Source of the DNA: Denticeps clupeoides
Lineage: Eukaryota > Chordata > Actinopteri > Clupeiformes > Denticipitidae
Direction of reading: 5' to 3'
Assembly: GCF_900700375.1 (NCBI RefSeq)
Contig: NC_041707.1
Span: forward strand, 8,586,046 to 8,650,045
DNA length: 64,000 nt
The position numbers and the translations under genes were made by a program. Each line of letters begins with the position of its first letter. The first letter of the stretch is position 1. Positions 10,026 to 32,999 of the stretch are shown piece after piece. The notes under the pieces were generated by a model. It worked only from the letters and a program-made list of their open reading frames with translations, was not told the origin of the DNA and searched no databases.

Positions 10026-11144
10026 AATGGTAGTGGGTATTTTTTTGTGTGCCATGGAGGAATAGTGCCACCTCGAGGCCATCTGCGTACCTGCAACTTT
10101 TGAACTCCATCTTCCATAGAAACGCTGCATTAATAAATAGTTTAAGGTTTAAGCACATACGAAGCATCAAACCTGTTAATTTTAAACATTGAACTGTGCT
10201 TAAGAAATCTTGCATAAGTTGTTTAGTGTTGCCGTCTGCATATGAAGCCAGAGCAATGCACCATGCAAAAGCATTGAATCTATGCAGTCCACCATTACAG
10301 AACTGTAGTACCTGACCAGACTATAATGCCTTGGACTGTAATCCCTGCATAGCTGCAGTTGTTGGGAGTGGCACATAATGGAAGATCAATACACCGCATT
10401 CAACTTGAGTCTCCCCCCGCAAGTGAAGTGATTCTATAGCACGCCAGCTTTATAAAAAATAAAATAAAAAAGCCAATTTTTTATATTTTTATTTTGGCTG
10501 TAGATACCATTTCACAGTAAGGAATTATGCCGATTGTACGACACAGAAGAAGCCCCACCCCACAAATTAACTCAACCTTCAAATACATCTTAGCATAAAG
10601 AGTCAAACCTCAAACCACATACTCCAGTTAGAAAAAGATTCAGCTGATTAAACCAGCGGCCTCACCACATAATAGGATGTTTTGCTGATATGACTAAAAA
10701 GATGCCAGCCACTTGTGTAAGAAACAAAATATTCAGCACTGTACAAAATCAGGTCTAGATTTACATGTAAAGATGAAACAGCCAGAGGTGAACTATTTGG
10801 ATTTAATTATAAAATGACACACAGCAGTCAGCATAATTAATACTCAAACGTTTCAAAATTCATTAGACAGGGGGAGAAATAAAGAGATGCACTTAAACTA
10901 AGTGCTCACTGCAACAAAAAAAAAAAACTATCATTTCCTTTTTTAAATGCCTTACTTACATTAGACCTTAGAAAATACAAATCAAAGACAGGATTGATAT
11001 TCCTGCACTTTAATCTTAAATAAAATGCAACGATTTCAAAAACCTGACCAAGGACTGGTTTATTGCAGTAAAACCACTGTGACCAGTCACACATATATAG
11101 AATTTTAGGAGGAAAAATTGCATGTCAGACTTCAGTCTCACATG

Positions 11145-11196
<52 letters not shown>

Positions 11197-11214
11197 TGCA
11201 GCACACACTCTCGA
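10026..11214. other. Intergenic DNA and srsf5 3' untranslated region
   Basis: No gene is seen from 10026 to about 11040. A minus-strand AATAAA (plus TTTATT at 11059-11064) about 150 bases past the srsf5 stop codon is a plausible poly(A) signal, so 11040-11214 is probably srsf5 3'UTR. Confidence 0.55.
11149..11192. repeat. (CA)n microsatellite in srsf5 3'UTR
   Basis: Pure CA run between the srsf5 stop codon and its likely poly(A) signal. Confidence 0.92.
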
Positions 11215-13818
11215 TTAATGCTGACTCTCCACTGAAGCAGAGCGTGATCTGGAATCTTTGCGCTGTGGTGCTGGAGACGGAGACCTGGAGCGGGATGGGG
11301 AATGCGCTGTAGCATTGCGGCTGTTGGACTGCTTCTTGTCGGGAGAGCGGCTGGGAGAGCGCGATCTACTCTGGGAATGGTTGGAGCGGTTCCTGCTCCT
11401 GCTGCGGCTGCGAGACTTGGAACGGGAGCGTGAACGAGAGCGGGACCGGGAGTAACTGCGGGATCGGCTCCTGCTGCGACTGCAGTGAAAGGACAGAATT
11501 ATTACATTTTATCTGAAGAAATTTAAGAAACATTAAAATTCCGTCTGAGCAGTAGCGTAATCCCTAACAGCAAAATGTTAACAAGGGAACCAGCACGCAC
11601 CAGGGAACTGCACAGATACAACGGATTTGAGACTTACTTTCTCTTGCGGTCCTCAAACAGCTTCAGTTTGCGTCCATTCAGTTCAGTTCCGTCCAGTTTC
11701 TCGATGGCGTTCTTCATGTCGCTGTGTGAGGCAAACTCAACCACCCTGTTGGAGGAGTTATAAAATAAGCAATCTGTATCACAATCACTTCATTTCACAT
11801 CCGTGGTCACACCTTAAATAAAAGTGATTTGAACTTATTACGAGAAAAAGAAAGTTACCCTTCATTCTGGTTGGTTCTGTGTGCATCAACGAACGTGACC
11901 TCGCCAACTTTCCTCATGAGGTCTTTCAGATCCTACAGTGAACAGCACAAGTCAGCAAAACACCAGAATCCGATACGCAAGCCACTGGCACAAAAACCAT
12001 CACGCATTTAGTGGACTTGTCCCTATTGCAAAACCTGGGGACAAAACTAGCTTCGTTCGGGAGGAAAAACAATTCATTTTATTAACAGTTTCCTGTTGGG
12101 GTGTGTTGCATCCTCAGTTCCTTGACGCATCTGCAGGGAGTTTGGGTCAAAAATAAAAAATATTAACAGTAGGGACAAAAAAAAAAAAAAAAAAAAAAAA
12201 AGTGGGATGGGGCCTTACAATAATAATCTAAAAGAGAAAAATGTTTTACTTTTGGAATTCTTTAAGGAAAGGGAGTGGTAAATGTGTATGGGCCATTAAA
12301 GATCAGCAAATTTATATTAAAAAAAATATATATGGATTTTCTGCTTTCAGATGTTCAATTTTAAAATTGGTTTTAAACCCCCCCATGGCTACTGTCCCAG
12401 CACTGTACATGAAAACCAGTCACATGAGCGCAGTGCTACTTACCGTTCCAAACCAGGAGACATTAGCAAAGAGCCACTTGTCCAATTAGCAAATGGGGGA
12501 ACCAATGCAGCGTTAAGCCCTTGAGATACGACCACGGCCTTGCCTCCCGAATCCGGCATCCACAAGTACCACCAGAGAGATCAAGAAGGGGGACGGGAAA
12601 GCGGGAACAAGGGCGGGTGTGAGCCCAAGTGTCAACACCCCCTGCCAGGCTTCGTCACAGATTAAGACCCAAACAGAAGAGTGCGGCGGGGGAGGGGACG
12701 ATTACAGCAGTCGAAGCCGCCTGGCTGCAGACCCTCCTCTAAGGCTATCCTGCGCTACTGGGGCCCGCCGAGACTTAGACCAGCGGCAACCACGTGTAGG
12801 GAAGGCGAGGCACCGAATGGACCCTATTGAGAACAACCAGCAGAGGACTCTACGAACACCAGACCCCTCCTCTCCCAGGGGCAGTGCATGCCACTCCGTT
12901 ATTAAGAACCAGACAAGAGCAGCTGTTCAAAAAGAAAGTTTCAAAAACAGATGTTCTTGGTTAGATAAACCATTCAGCATTATATATGTGTAGCCTAATT
13001 TTTTTGTTTTCATTTGTGAAAGAATGGTGAATTTAAGACACACTAATGTGGACTGTAACAGGGGCTTTGGGCCTGTTTATCATGTTCACTCTTCATTTAT
13101 TTATAAGAAATCCTAAAAATTGTTAACTAACTGAATAATGTTATAAATGAAGATTTGTCAAATGGAATAAAAAGTAACGAGTGGATTCTCACCTGCCAGC
13201 TGATCCGTGAGGACAAGTTCTCTACAACAATGCGGTGTTCTGTACGAACTGGGGGGCCATATCTGCTAAGACAGTAACATAAATTTCATGACCAGTTCAT
13301 CTCAACAAACCCAATGGCAGATCAGAATAGCTGCCTGGTAAATACCTCGAGCCCCCAGAGCGCCTGCGGTAGTCTCCAAATCTCGGGGAAAAACGGCCAC
13401 CGCCCATGCCTGGCCCGCCACCCCGACCTCGGCGTGAACGGGCGTGCTCGATGGTGACCCTGGAGGGAAGAGGTGTGAACAGGACGGTCATACGCTGCCC
13501 AAAATGTTACAACAGAACTACTTAATGAGTTAATTTAGCGTGCTTACCTTTCACTGCACAACTCTTTGCCGTTCAGTTCATAGACGGCGTCATCCGCGTC
13601 CCTGTGGTCGTCGAACTCCTGCAGAAGGCGACGGTCGAGTTAGAACCAGACCCGGGCGCAGAGCCACAAAACACGACCGAAACGAAACTCACCACAAAGC
13701 CGAATCCGTTCTTCAGGTTTATTTCGCGGATCCGTCCGTAGCCCTTGAAGAACTTCTCCACGTCCCTCTCCCGGGCGTGGGGGCTCAGGCGGCCGATGAA
13801 AACCCGACATCCGCTCAT
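11215..13818 (-). CDS. srsf5: srsf5, serine/arginine-rich splicing factor 5
   Basis: SRSF5 (SRp40) is a nuclear SR protein that binds purine-rich exonic enhancers and promotes splice-site choice. Seven coding exons join in phase: 13818-13693, 13618-13548, 13459-13346, 13262-13193, 11932-11859, 11745-11638, 11479-11215; total 275 aa (human 272). RRM1 starts [20 protein letters not shown] with RNP1 as NGFGFVEF; a Gly/Arg linker ([17 protein letters not shown]) follows; the second, pseudo-RRM has [20 protein letters not shown] and [12 protein letters not shown]. In other SRSFs this helix carries SWQDLKD, kept here. The last exon is an RS domain ([20 protein letters not shown]...) ending [11 protein letters not shown] noncoding first exon near 14506-14550 precedes it. 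Intron 4 (11933-13192) holds a candidate poison exon. Fish may have a and b copies; I cannot say which this is. Confidence 0.96.
12177..12201. repeat. Poly(A) run (25) in srsf5 intron 4
   Basis: Pure A tract on the plus strand, T tract on the transcribed strand. Confidence 0.9.
12444..12922 (-). other. srsf5: Candidate srsf5 poison (NMD) cassette exon
   Basis: On the minus strand an acceptor with a good pyrimidine tract (CTTTCTTTTTGAACAG) precedes 12922, and a strong donor (GGAACG then GTAAGT) follows 12444, giving a 479-nt GC-rich segment inside the longest srsf5 intron. After the upstream exon (phase 0, ending SWQ) the segment reads LLLSGS then a stop, so inclusion would truncate the protein. 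SR genes are known to autoregulate through such exons. Assignment is inference from splice signals and composition. Confidence 0.5.
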
Positions 13819-13831
13819 GATCTCGATGGAA

Positions 13832-14760
13832 CTGGGTCAAACCGGAAAGGGCCGGAAGTTAGCGGCTAGTTCAACGCGGCCCGGGCGGTTTGGCGTTTCG
13901 GACGAAAAATAAAACGAATCCGCACGGCGCTCAAATATTGCCACTTCGTTTAGGGCACTTGGCAGATTTACACTGTCGATGTGTTAAAAACAAAACAAAA
14001 AAAATAAAAAATATTTTTTGACCACGTTACATATTAACTAGCACGCGTCCTTCGGTCTTCAACGAGCCAACCGAACAAAAAAGGCCCCTCGAAAGCAGGA
14101 TGTAGTATTATAAAACACGACAAAGTCGACGTAAAAATCCGCGCCGAGTGAACCATGTGGCGGCGGGATCTGGAAAAACCGCGGAACGCGTTAATAAATT
14201 AATCCGACCGAGTTCGGCACATTCGCGCTGATACGATGAGCGTAAAAAAAAATCGCTTCGCCAAAAGCGAACTACGAGCGGGATTAGACGGCAACGCGAC
14301 GCCGATTCTTCAGGCGGTTTAAGGCCTCGGCAACAACGCTGCTGGCTAAGACGAAACGTCAGGCCGTTCTCCCCACACGGTCCCTTTCGTATCAAATAGT
14401 ACTGGTGACCGACAAAAACGTAAACATATATTTATATATTTGACGCAACAAATCGAGAACGCGTCAACTATTTCGAAAGGGAACCGATTCGTCGACGGAG
14501 CTCACCTTTAACTTGCGTGCCCGCTCGCTTGCGAAGACAAAATGGCGTTTCTTCTCCGGCAGCGGCACCCAGGACCGAGACCGCGGGCCGCCCTGAAAAA
14601 GAACCGGCTGGACCCGCCCACTTCCGCTCAGGGGACGCGGCTAGCGGCTAACGCTAAGGAGCCAGATGCCAAGGCGCTCTGGGCAGACAAAGGCCTGGCT
14701 TTTCGTCGCGTTTTCTTACGTGTTCGGAGTTTGAAAAGTCCCGTTCCGCTTTTTAAAACG
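13832..14760 (-). promoter_or_regulatory. srsf5 promoter, noncoding first exon and first intron
   Basis: CpG-rich DNA surrounds a likely noncoding exon that ends CGCAAGTTAAAG at 14506 with donor GTGAGC; intron 1 runs to the acceptor GACCCAG at 13832, 14 bases before the start codon. No TATA box recognised. CG density stays high to about 14750, where AT-rich DNA starts. Confidence 0.6.
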
Positions 14761-16880
14761 AATTAGGAAACGCTGATGTGAACTTTAGTTCGATGGGCCT
14801 TGTCTGCTTGTTTTTCTCATGTGGTGTTTTAGCACAACCAACGAAAGTGAGTTAGAAATGAACGAACCACAACCACGTGTAATGTCTTTATTCTGCATTA
14901 CGAAAATGTGGCATTGTCGTCGGGTCCATGTTAAGACTGACATTAAAAAATGAAAAATCTGGTGTCTTTCAGTAGAAAGGTTAAAAAAGGTGGGGCGCTG
15001 GCCTTGAAAAAGTCCTTCAAAACAAAACCAGCAACAGAAGACCGAAAAGAAAAAAAGGAAACTGTAATCAAGTACATGAATGTGGCTAATCTGGGGGAAA
15101 TAAATTCCCATTCTCTCCCCATACACATACAATATTATTAAAATACAAACAGTATGGCGTGTTTTTATGGTCATCGAAATAATAGACAGCAATATTGTAC
15201 AGTTGGCCTAACACCAGGGAGCCCGTAAACTTGAATTATTATTATCCATTGTCAATTTATTCAATGACCATCATTAGGTCTGTACTTAATATAGAAATGT
15301 CATATCTGTCAATTTATAACTCCCATAAAGACAGCAGTTTCATGTTCCAGATGCACTTAAATGATTGACTTTCATTTATTAGAGTAAAAAGAATGATTTT
15401 CACCATCTCATAAACAACTTTGTGATTTTAAAAGGGAAAATTATGCAAGTTAGGCAACAGCTTTCTATTAGTCTCATTCTCATTCATCTCGTAATAGTAG
15501 CAGCCAACTTTAATGGAAAATAAATCTCAGCCCCTCTGTATTAACTTATTTCGACATACACATATAAGAAAACATTTGTTTTAAAAGGTGCTGATTGAAT
15601 GGCAATTACTTTTAATTACAATTATCCTCATCAACAAGATGCATCACTGCCATACAAACCATGCTCTTGGGGGAAAACACAGCAAGAATAATATTAAAAA
15701 CAAGTAGCGAATGTTATGGTATCTGTTGCTATGCTACGCAGACCTCAAGACATTTACAGAGATACATCATCTATTCTTTTCCACCTATATCACACTTTAT
15801 ATGTAGGCAAGCATAGGCCTCTTTGAGTAAAACAGAAACTCTGCCCAACACCCTTAGATATGACCTCACCAGTCATGTGACCAGGCCATTTAACACATTT
15901 AATGGGGATGTGTAAGCAAATCCTCCACCCCCAGCGTCGTTCTCTCAGAAGAGAATGCATCACTAATCTCTCCTGTTCTCCCTCAGCTATCAGAGGCAGA
16001 AATCCAATCTTTGTCTCTAGGGACATTTGGGCAATGTAGAAATGGGCCTGTGAACAACGATGTGCGTTATGGCTGAATTTCCTTAATGGGCACTCTGTGT
16101 GTGTTAATTCATATTTAGATTACATCAGTATCACTTCAGTAAAAAAATGTTAACAGTGCAACAGCTCACTGTAATGCCTCAGAGACCCTGGCACAAACCT
16201 AAAAACTATTGAAATAATACTGAGAAAATGTCAGGAACATAACACTTTGAAATATGACACAGTTGTTGCCCTCAAACAAAAACAGGAGAAATAATGAGTA
16301 GAAATTGGCACATTGTTTCAGAACTGGACATCACTACTGGAGCACTTTCATCACTCAGCCGTCGTTTAACTGGAAAGATTTTTCTTTGAACTCCGGGGAT
16401 ACCAAACATGTGCCTGGTTCTTTCAGTAGTCCAGTGTTGGTTTGCACCTATTCTAATTAGAGCAACACTAGCTCTATAAAGAGAGAAACTATCTGGGCAA
16501 AGGATAAATATGACAAAACAGAGGTCAATATTTGGTCAGTCACCGCTGTCAGTCACATTTTTTATACCCCTCTGAGTCAAGGAATTTCATTTTCCATAAA
16601 AGAGAAAAAAAAATACAAAAATAATTTGGCCAAAGTCAAGCTTCTCTCAAAGCAAGAAGAAAAAACATCTCTAAGAAGGGTGCAGGTTTTAACAGAAGAG
16701 GTATTAGGGTATTGTTTTCATCCCTGGTGACTCTGTTGTCATTGCAGGACCCCCTCCCCCTTTCTTCGCCTATTCTCTCCTACTCTGGAATGAGCTGGGT
16801 CAGTTGGTCACCCAGACCTGTGTAGGGGTGCTGTAGCTCCAGGGAGAAGCAGTAGGTTCAGTGCCTCTGCAAACACATGG
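14761..16880 (-). other. Probable long desi2 3' untranslated region
   Basis: AT-rich, repeat-poor DNA between the desi2 stop codon (16881) and the srsf5 promoter. Minus-strand AATAAA signals occur, the most distal as plus TTTATT at 14887-14892. Long 3'UTRs are usual for this gene in vertebrates. No other gene is seen. Confidence 0.5.
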
Positions 16881-28164
<11,284 letters not shown>

Positions 28165-28970
28165 TATTTGATCCTGAGGCGAGGAGGAGAAACGTCCGGA
28201 TCCCTCTTCGTTATTGCTCCTCACGGGAGAAAAAGAGAAGGTTCGGCGGAACGCGTTGGGGTCGCGGTGTGGGCGCCTTCCGTCAGAGGGACCCGGGTCT
28301 GCTCATCCTGGACATCACAGAGGTAGCGGGTCGTGGGGAAGGCGAGCCGGACGCGCCGTCATTGGTCTTTCTAGCAGAACCACGGCAGGCACATGTGGGG
28401 AAGAGGTCGCGAGATGGTCGGAATGGAATAAAATTGGCGGGTGGGCGATCTAGGCAGAAAGTTGAAAATGCATCCGGTCTGAGATCGGCGTCCGGTATGA
28501 GCGAGGCACCGGCGTGAGGCTGGGGAGTCCGCTATTGCGCGCCATGGTCGGCGGCCGAATTCAGATCGGCCGGCATCCTCGCAGCATCATACGCGGCTTC
28601 GTGGGAGACGCAGATTGAGACACCAGGCCCGGAAATGCCCGCTTCCTCCAGCTTGTTGCGTCTTAAAGCGCGCAGATCAGTCGAGGAGGGACCCCCTGTT
28701 CCGCGGCTGGTCGAGAAGCGGCATCGCAGAGGCTGATCTCCGCTCCGGTCGAACGCAGGAGAACCACGTCCACGCCACCAGGGTCAAAGCCCGGGCGCGG
28801 ATGACCTCACACGGACCGAGTCGCCGCGGCTGTTCGGGGCTGCTGGTGGCGCATCCGTCCGGCGAGAGAGTGGGAGTGATTACATCATCAGCATCATCAC
28901 GCATCCATCCATCCATCCATCCATCCTCCCTCGCGAGACCAACGATTGGGGGCGGAGCCAAGCGCTATTC
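28165..28970 (-). promoter_or_regulatory. CpG-rich desi2 promoter and 5' leader
   Basis: High CG density starts at the desi2 start codon and continues to about 28960, with a short (ATCC)n run at about 28903-28925. Several open frames here are composition artefacts. Transcription start not identifiable from sequence alone. Confidence 0.6.
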
Positions 28971-29073
28971 TGCATCTTACCATGGAACGTACATTCAGTC
29001 AGTAGAATAAGCAAATATCCTTTCATGGATCCAATCATGGACTGCAGGAGGATCCAGCTTAGTTCCATCTGAG

Positions 29074-29236
29074 ACTCTCGCCTATGAACCAGAAGACCCG
29101 GGTTCAAATCCCGCTTACTACCATTGTGTCCCTGAGCAAGACACCCTGAGTGTCTCCAGGGGGGGACTGTCCCTGTAACTACTGACTGTAAGTCGCTCTG
29201 GATAAGGGCGTCTGATAAATGCTGTAAATGTAAATG
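29074..29236 (+). mobile_element. SINE family A, 5' truncated
   Basis: Starts inside the head (CTCTCGCCTATGAACCAG), keeps box B (GGTTCAAATCCC) and ends TGTAAATGTAAATGG. Confidence 0.88.
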
Positions 29237-30254
29237 GATCACTATTTTTGTTGTATTGCCTGTAATTCTGTTGTTTTTGCCATCACATAATACTGTTGAG
29301 GGGTTTACTTGGTCTTCCACAATCTTTGGGAACAGTTAAAATGACACGGTGGGTTTTGTCCCACCGTCCAAAGTCAGGCACACCAGGTGAATTGGCAACT
29401 TTAAGTTGACCGCGTGAGTGGGCGGCCATCCACAGACACCACCAGACACACACAGAGGACCGGATGGAAAGCAGAAGAGGCAGACAGACAATGGTGCCTG
29501 GTGGAGGTGATTGTTGGAGGTAAAAAAATATGAGCAGAATTACAATAAAATGCAAAATGACAGGGCCTGCATTAGTTTCTATCATTACCATCAGTTTCCA
29601 GTACCAGTAGATCTTCAAATTAACAGGTGAAAAACATCTGCATACATCTGCACAGCCGCGAGTCTTTATAAAGCAACTGGATTTTGAACGAGCCTTTCTG
29701 CAACTTAAACAACTACTTTCTCCTTGCACAGGCTGAATTTTTTCTCTCATTACTTTAAATCAAGAGGGAGCGACACATTGATAGGAAGGCCATTGATTTT
29801 CTCCTGGCACCAGTCCCTCACAGTACAGCAGCCCTTTTATTAGATTCTGATTACTTACATAAAGTAAGGAAGTGCTTTACAAGAAAATGAAATTCTGGTC
29901 CTCAACTCAAGAGTGCAGTGCAGGGTGCAGGCCTCAAACAATAAAAAAAATGATATACATATTTATATATGAATACGTAAATATATAAACACACACATAT
30001 ATAAATAGAATAAATCTCCAGTTAAAAAAATATATTATCTCGGGGGGGGGGGGCACATAAGTGGAAATGCTTTAGTTTGTTGAGTCAGAAGCCTGTGAGA
30101 AAAGAACTACAGCTGATACACCTGTATCTTCTCCCAATAGGAAGAAAATCTGATGAGGGGTGATGGAAGTGGCACTGCCCTGCAGATACAGCACCATTGG
30201 TATAATTCCATTAGAGCCGAAGGAGCACTTTTGGGATTTTACTGGCCGTAAAAA

Positions 30255-30286
<32 letters not shown>

Positions 30287-32999
30287 TATTCTCTACTCCT
30301 TTGCTCCTTATTAACAGGAATTGAAGCCTTACGATAAACACTTTCTTCAGTTCCCCTGTAAAGAGTGATGAGGTGTGTGGTGGGAAGATCCTGTAAAACC
30401 GCAGCAGAACACCAGTACACCTGAGCAAGAGCGACGGTAGCCATGTTACCACAGCAACCATGAGTGATGTGCATAGAACATCTAGAATAAAACATTCCAG
30501 AATATCTGCTTTAAATATTACATATAATAAATTATATCTGCAACTGCTTTAAAAAGCCTGGATTTTCAATTAATCCAAAGGATCATTCCCACAATATTTC
30601 GATGACAATTTTGCGTTCCAACAATTAAAACAATAACATAATAAGAGATAAAAATTATTATTTTGCTGTAGTTAAAAATGTGTTATCTAGTTACACTTAT
30701 CTAATTAATAGTTGTTTTTGTGCATTATTTATTCATTTGCACATTATTTTTTTATTCATTTTCTGTTGTGACATTTAATGAACTGTTAAAATTAATGTTA
30801 TTTATTAATAAAGACCAGATGTTTCAAAGGTCACCATGTAATAATTTAAAATAATCCTGATTTCAACTTTATCCAAAATCAAACAGCCCTACAAATAGAC
30901 TTTTGTCCACAGAATCTGCCAATATCCTTCCTTATAGGGACATTTTGTCACTGTGGTGACTAAATTGCCTTACTGCTCAGTCAACAAATGTGACCCATGA
31001 CAGACACGTGGCCTTTTCCAAATATGAATCAAGTCCGGCTCCAAAAAAAAAAGAAAAGAAAGAATCCGGTTGCAGCCATTTTTCAGAAGAAGGTCAGGTT
31101 TATTCTGCTCGTTGTCCTGGTGTGTGATATTATAAGGCATTATGGCTCCCTCACACACATTCTGCAAGATATCATGTCACATCAGACCTACATCATGCAA
31201 ATCACAGGGGTTTAGAAATAAAGCTTTATTCCCGAAAGGAACAGGACGCGTCCCTTCACGTCTTTCAACATCCCTCAACATTTCTCAGTAAAGGCATGAC
31301 TGTGTGAGCATTTCATACACACACACCTTGACATTTGACAAAGCAGCACTGCCAATCACAGTTTAATGCCACTGATATTCGGTTCCAAACAAGACAAAGA
31401 CAATATGGGCAGCAGCCCAACTACGATGATGAAAAGTAGGATTGTAATGCTTTTTCATGAACAATTCAAGGTCCTGCAGAAACAGACAAGTCTACAAATA
31501 CTTCTTTTTGATTTGGTGCCATAACCTTGTGATTTCTGGAACATCAGATTAGTGGTACGATCGTTCAAGCATAAACAGAGGTGCAAAATGATCTGCTTGG
31601 GACTAAACTGAATTGGCTCTGTCAATATAAATAACAGTATACACACACAGTGTCAGTTCTTCTCATATTGAGAAATTTAAAAACTGCTCATTCATTACCA
31701 TGAATCATTTGGAATAGATAGGTCTCCTAACTGCATAAATAGAGGGCATATCTTTGTCACACAAGACACTCAACAATAAGGCTTTATAATCTGTTTAGTG
31801 CATACCTTACAGTGCACTCAAACAATTAATCCTTCACAATGTCATTTAGTCTCACAGGCAAACATAATGGAATCATATTTATATAAAATTCATCAAATGA
31901 GTTTTAAATCAGCTCAAAGCCAATATTCTCTGACATATGATCAGATCAGTCATTATTATTTTTACCATAAAAAAAGAAAAAAACCTAATTTGTTCCCACA
32001 CAAATTTGTGTGAGGCACAGACAGCTACCCTTTAGTTCCAGGTCAACGGCCCGCAAGCCTCCCCTGGAAAATATTTAAACAGGAAAAACCTGACTCTGGG
32101 AGTCTGTTGTCTACTACATTGGACTGTGAACACATCTGGTTGGATGAGAGGAGAAACTGCGATTTAACCAATAATCTACCCCCCTCCCCCCAAGCTGCAC
32201 TACTACTCTCCCACCACCAGCAGTCAGAGATACATTCATGCAGTTTCATTTATAAAGTTGCACAAATTCATTTCAACTCGTTTATGAAAATGTCAATGTA
32301 AATTATTTAAAAATAATTTGAAAATGTATAGATGGGCAATGAACCATGAAATTCACAGAACGGCTGCATAGACCACCTGACAGGTAGAACTGATGAAATG
32401 GTCCCACTGTCAACAAATTCACACATTGTAACAATAACCTGATTCAGCATAAACACCTGCAAGAATATTTCCATTTTCTTCCACCCCACCCATATTGCCT
32501 TGAGAACACAGGGAAAAATGAGTTTACTGACCATTTAGAACATATATCAGACTGCTAAATGGAGCAAAAAATTTCAACATAAATGTCAGTAAAAAAATTA
32601 AATATTATGTGATGGCAACAAATGCAGCTCAACCACAGGATCACTTGGCGGAGCTCACGTCTGCACATTCTCTCCTTCCCCGTTTCTCTCATCTACCATT
32701 GTCTGTATACTTCACTTTTACCACCACCACCAGACATGGAGTCACAATTTCAACTTTGGTTTAGTTTGTCTAGAAGGAATCTCACAAACAAAAAAAATTA
32801 AACAGTTCCTTGTGATGACAAGAATACCAGTTATATTACATCTCATAGTAGTTTTATGAAAATGGCTTGCTTTCATCTGGCTTTCTGTGTTTCTCCACTT
32901 TATAATTTTTTCAATATTTTTGCCCTTAGCAATTTCCTTCCGGTCCCAGCCTTTAGTCCTTGAAAAGGGAGATAGTCAAAATGGCCTCCGTCACCACGG
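29237..32999 (-). other. Intergenic DNA and probable synj2bp 3'UTR
   Basis: No gene is recognised. A minus-strand AATAAA (plus TTTATT, 31225-31230) about 1.8 kb past the synj2bp stop could end its 3'UTR. A (TA)n run lies at 30263-30289 and a G10 run at about 30042-30051. Confidence 0.5.
30263..30289. repeat. (TA)n microsatellite
   Basis: Pure TA run preceded by an A-rich stretch. Confidence 0.9.

Noticed and set aside
12619-12993. 124-codon ORF in srsf5 intron 4
   Set aside because: Wrong strand for srsf5 and no family; the block is better explained as a GC-rich cassette exon on the minus strand.
28214-29010. ORFs of 79-131 codons upstream of desi2
   Set aside because: CpG-rich DNA with few stops; no recognisable domain.
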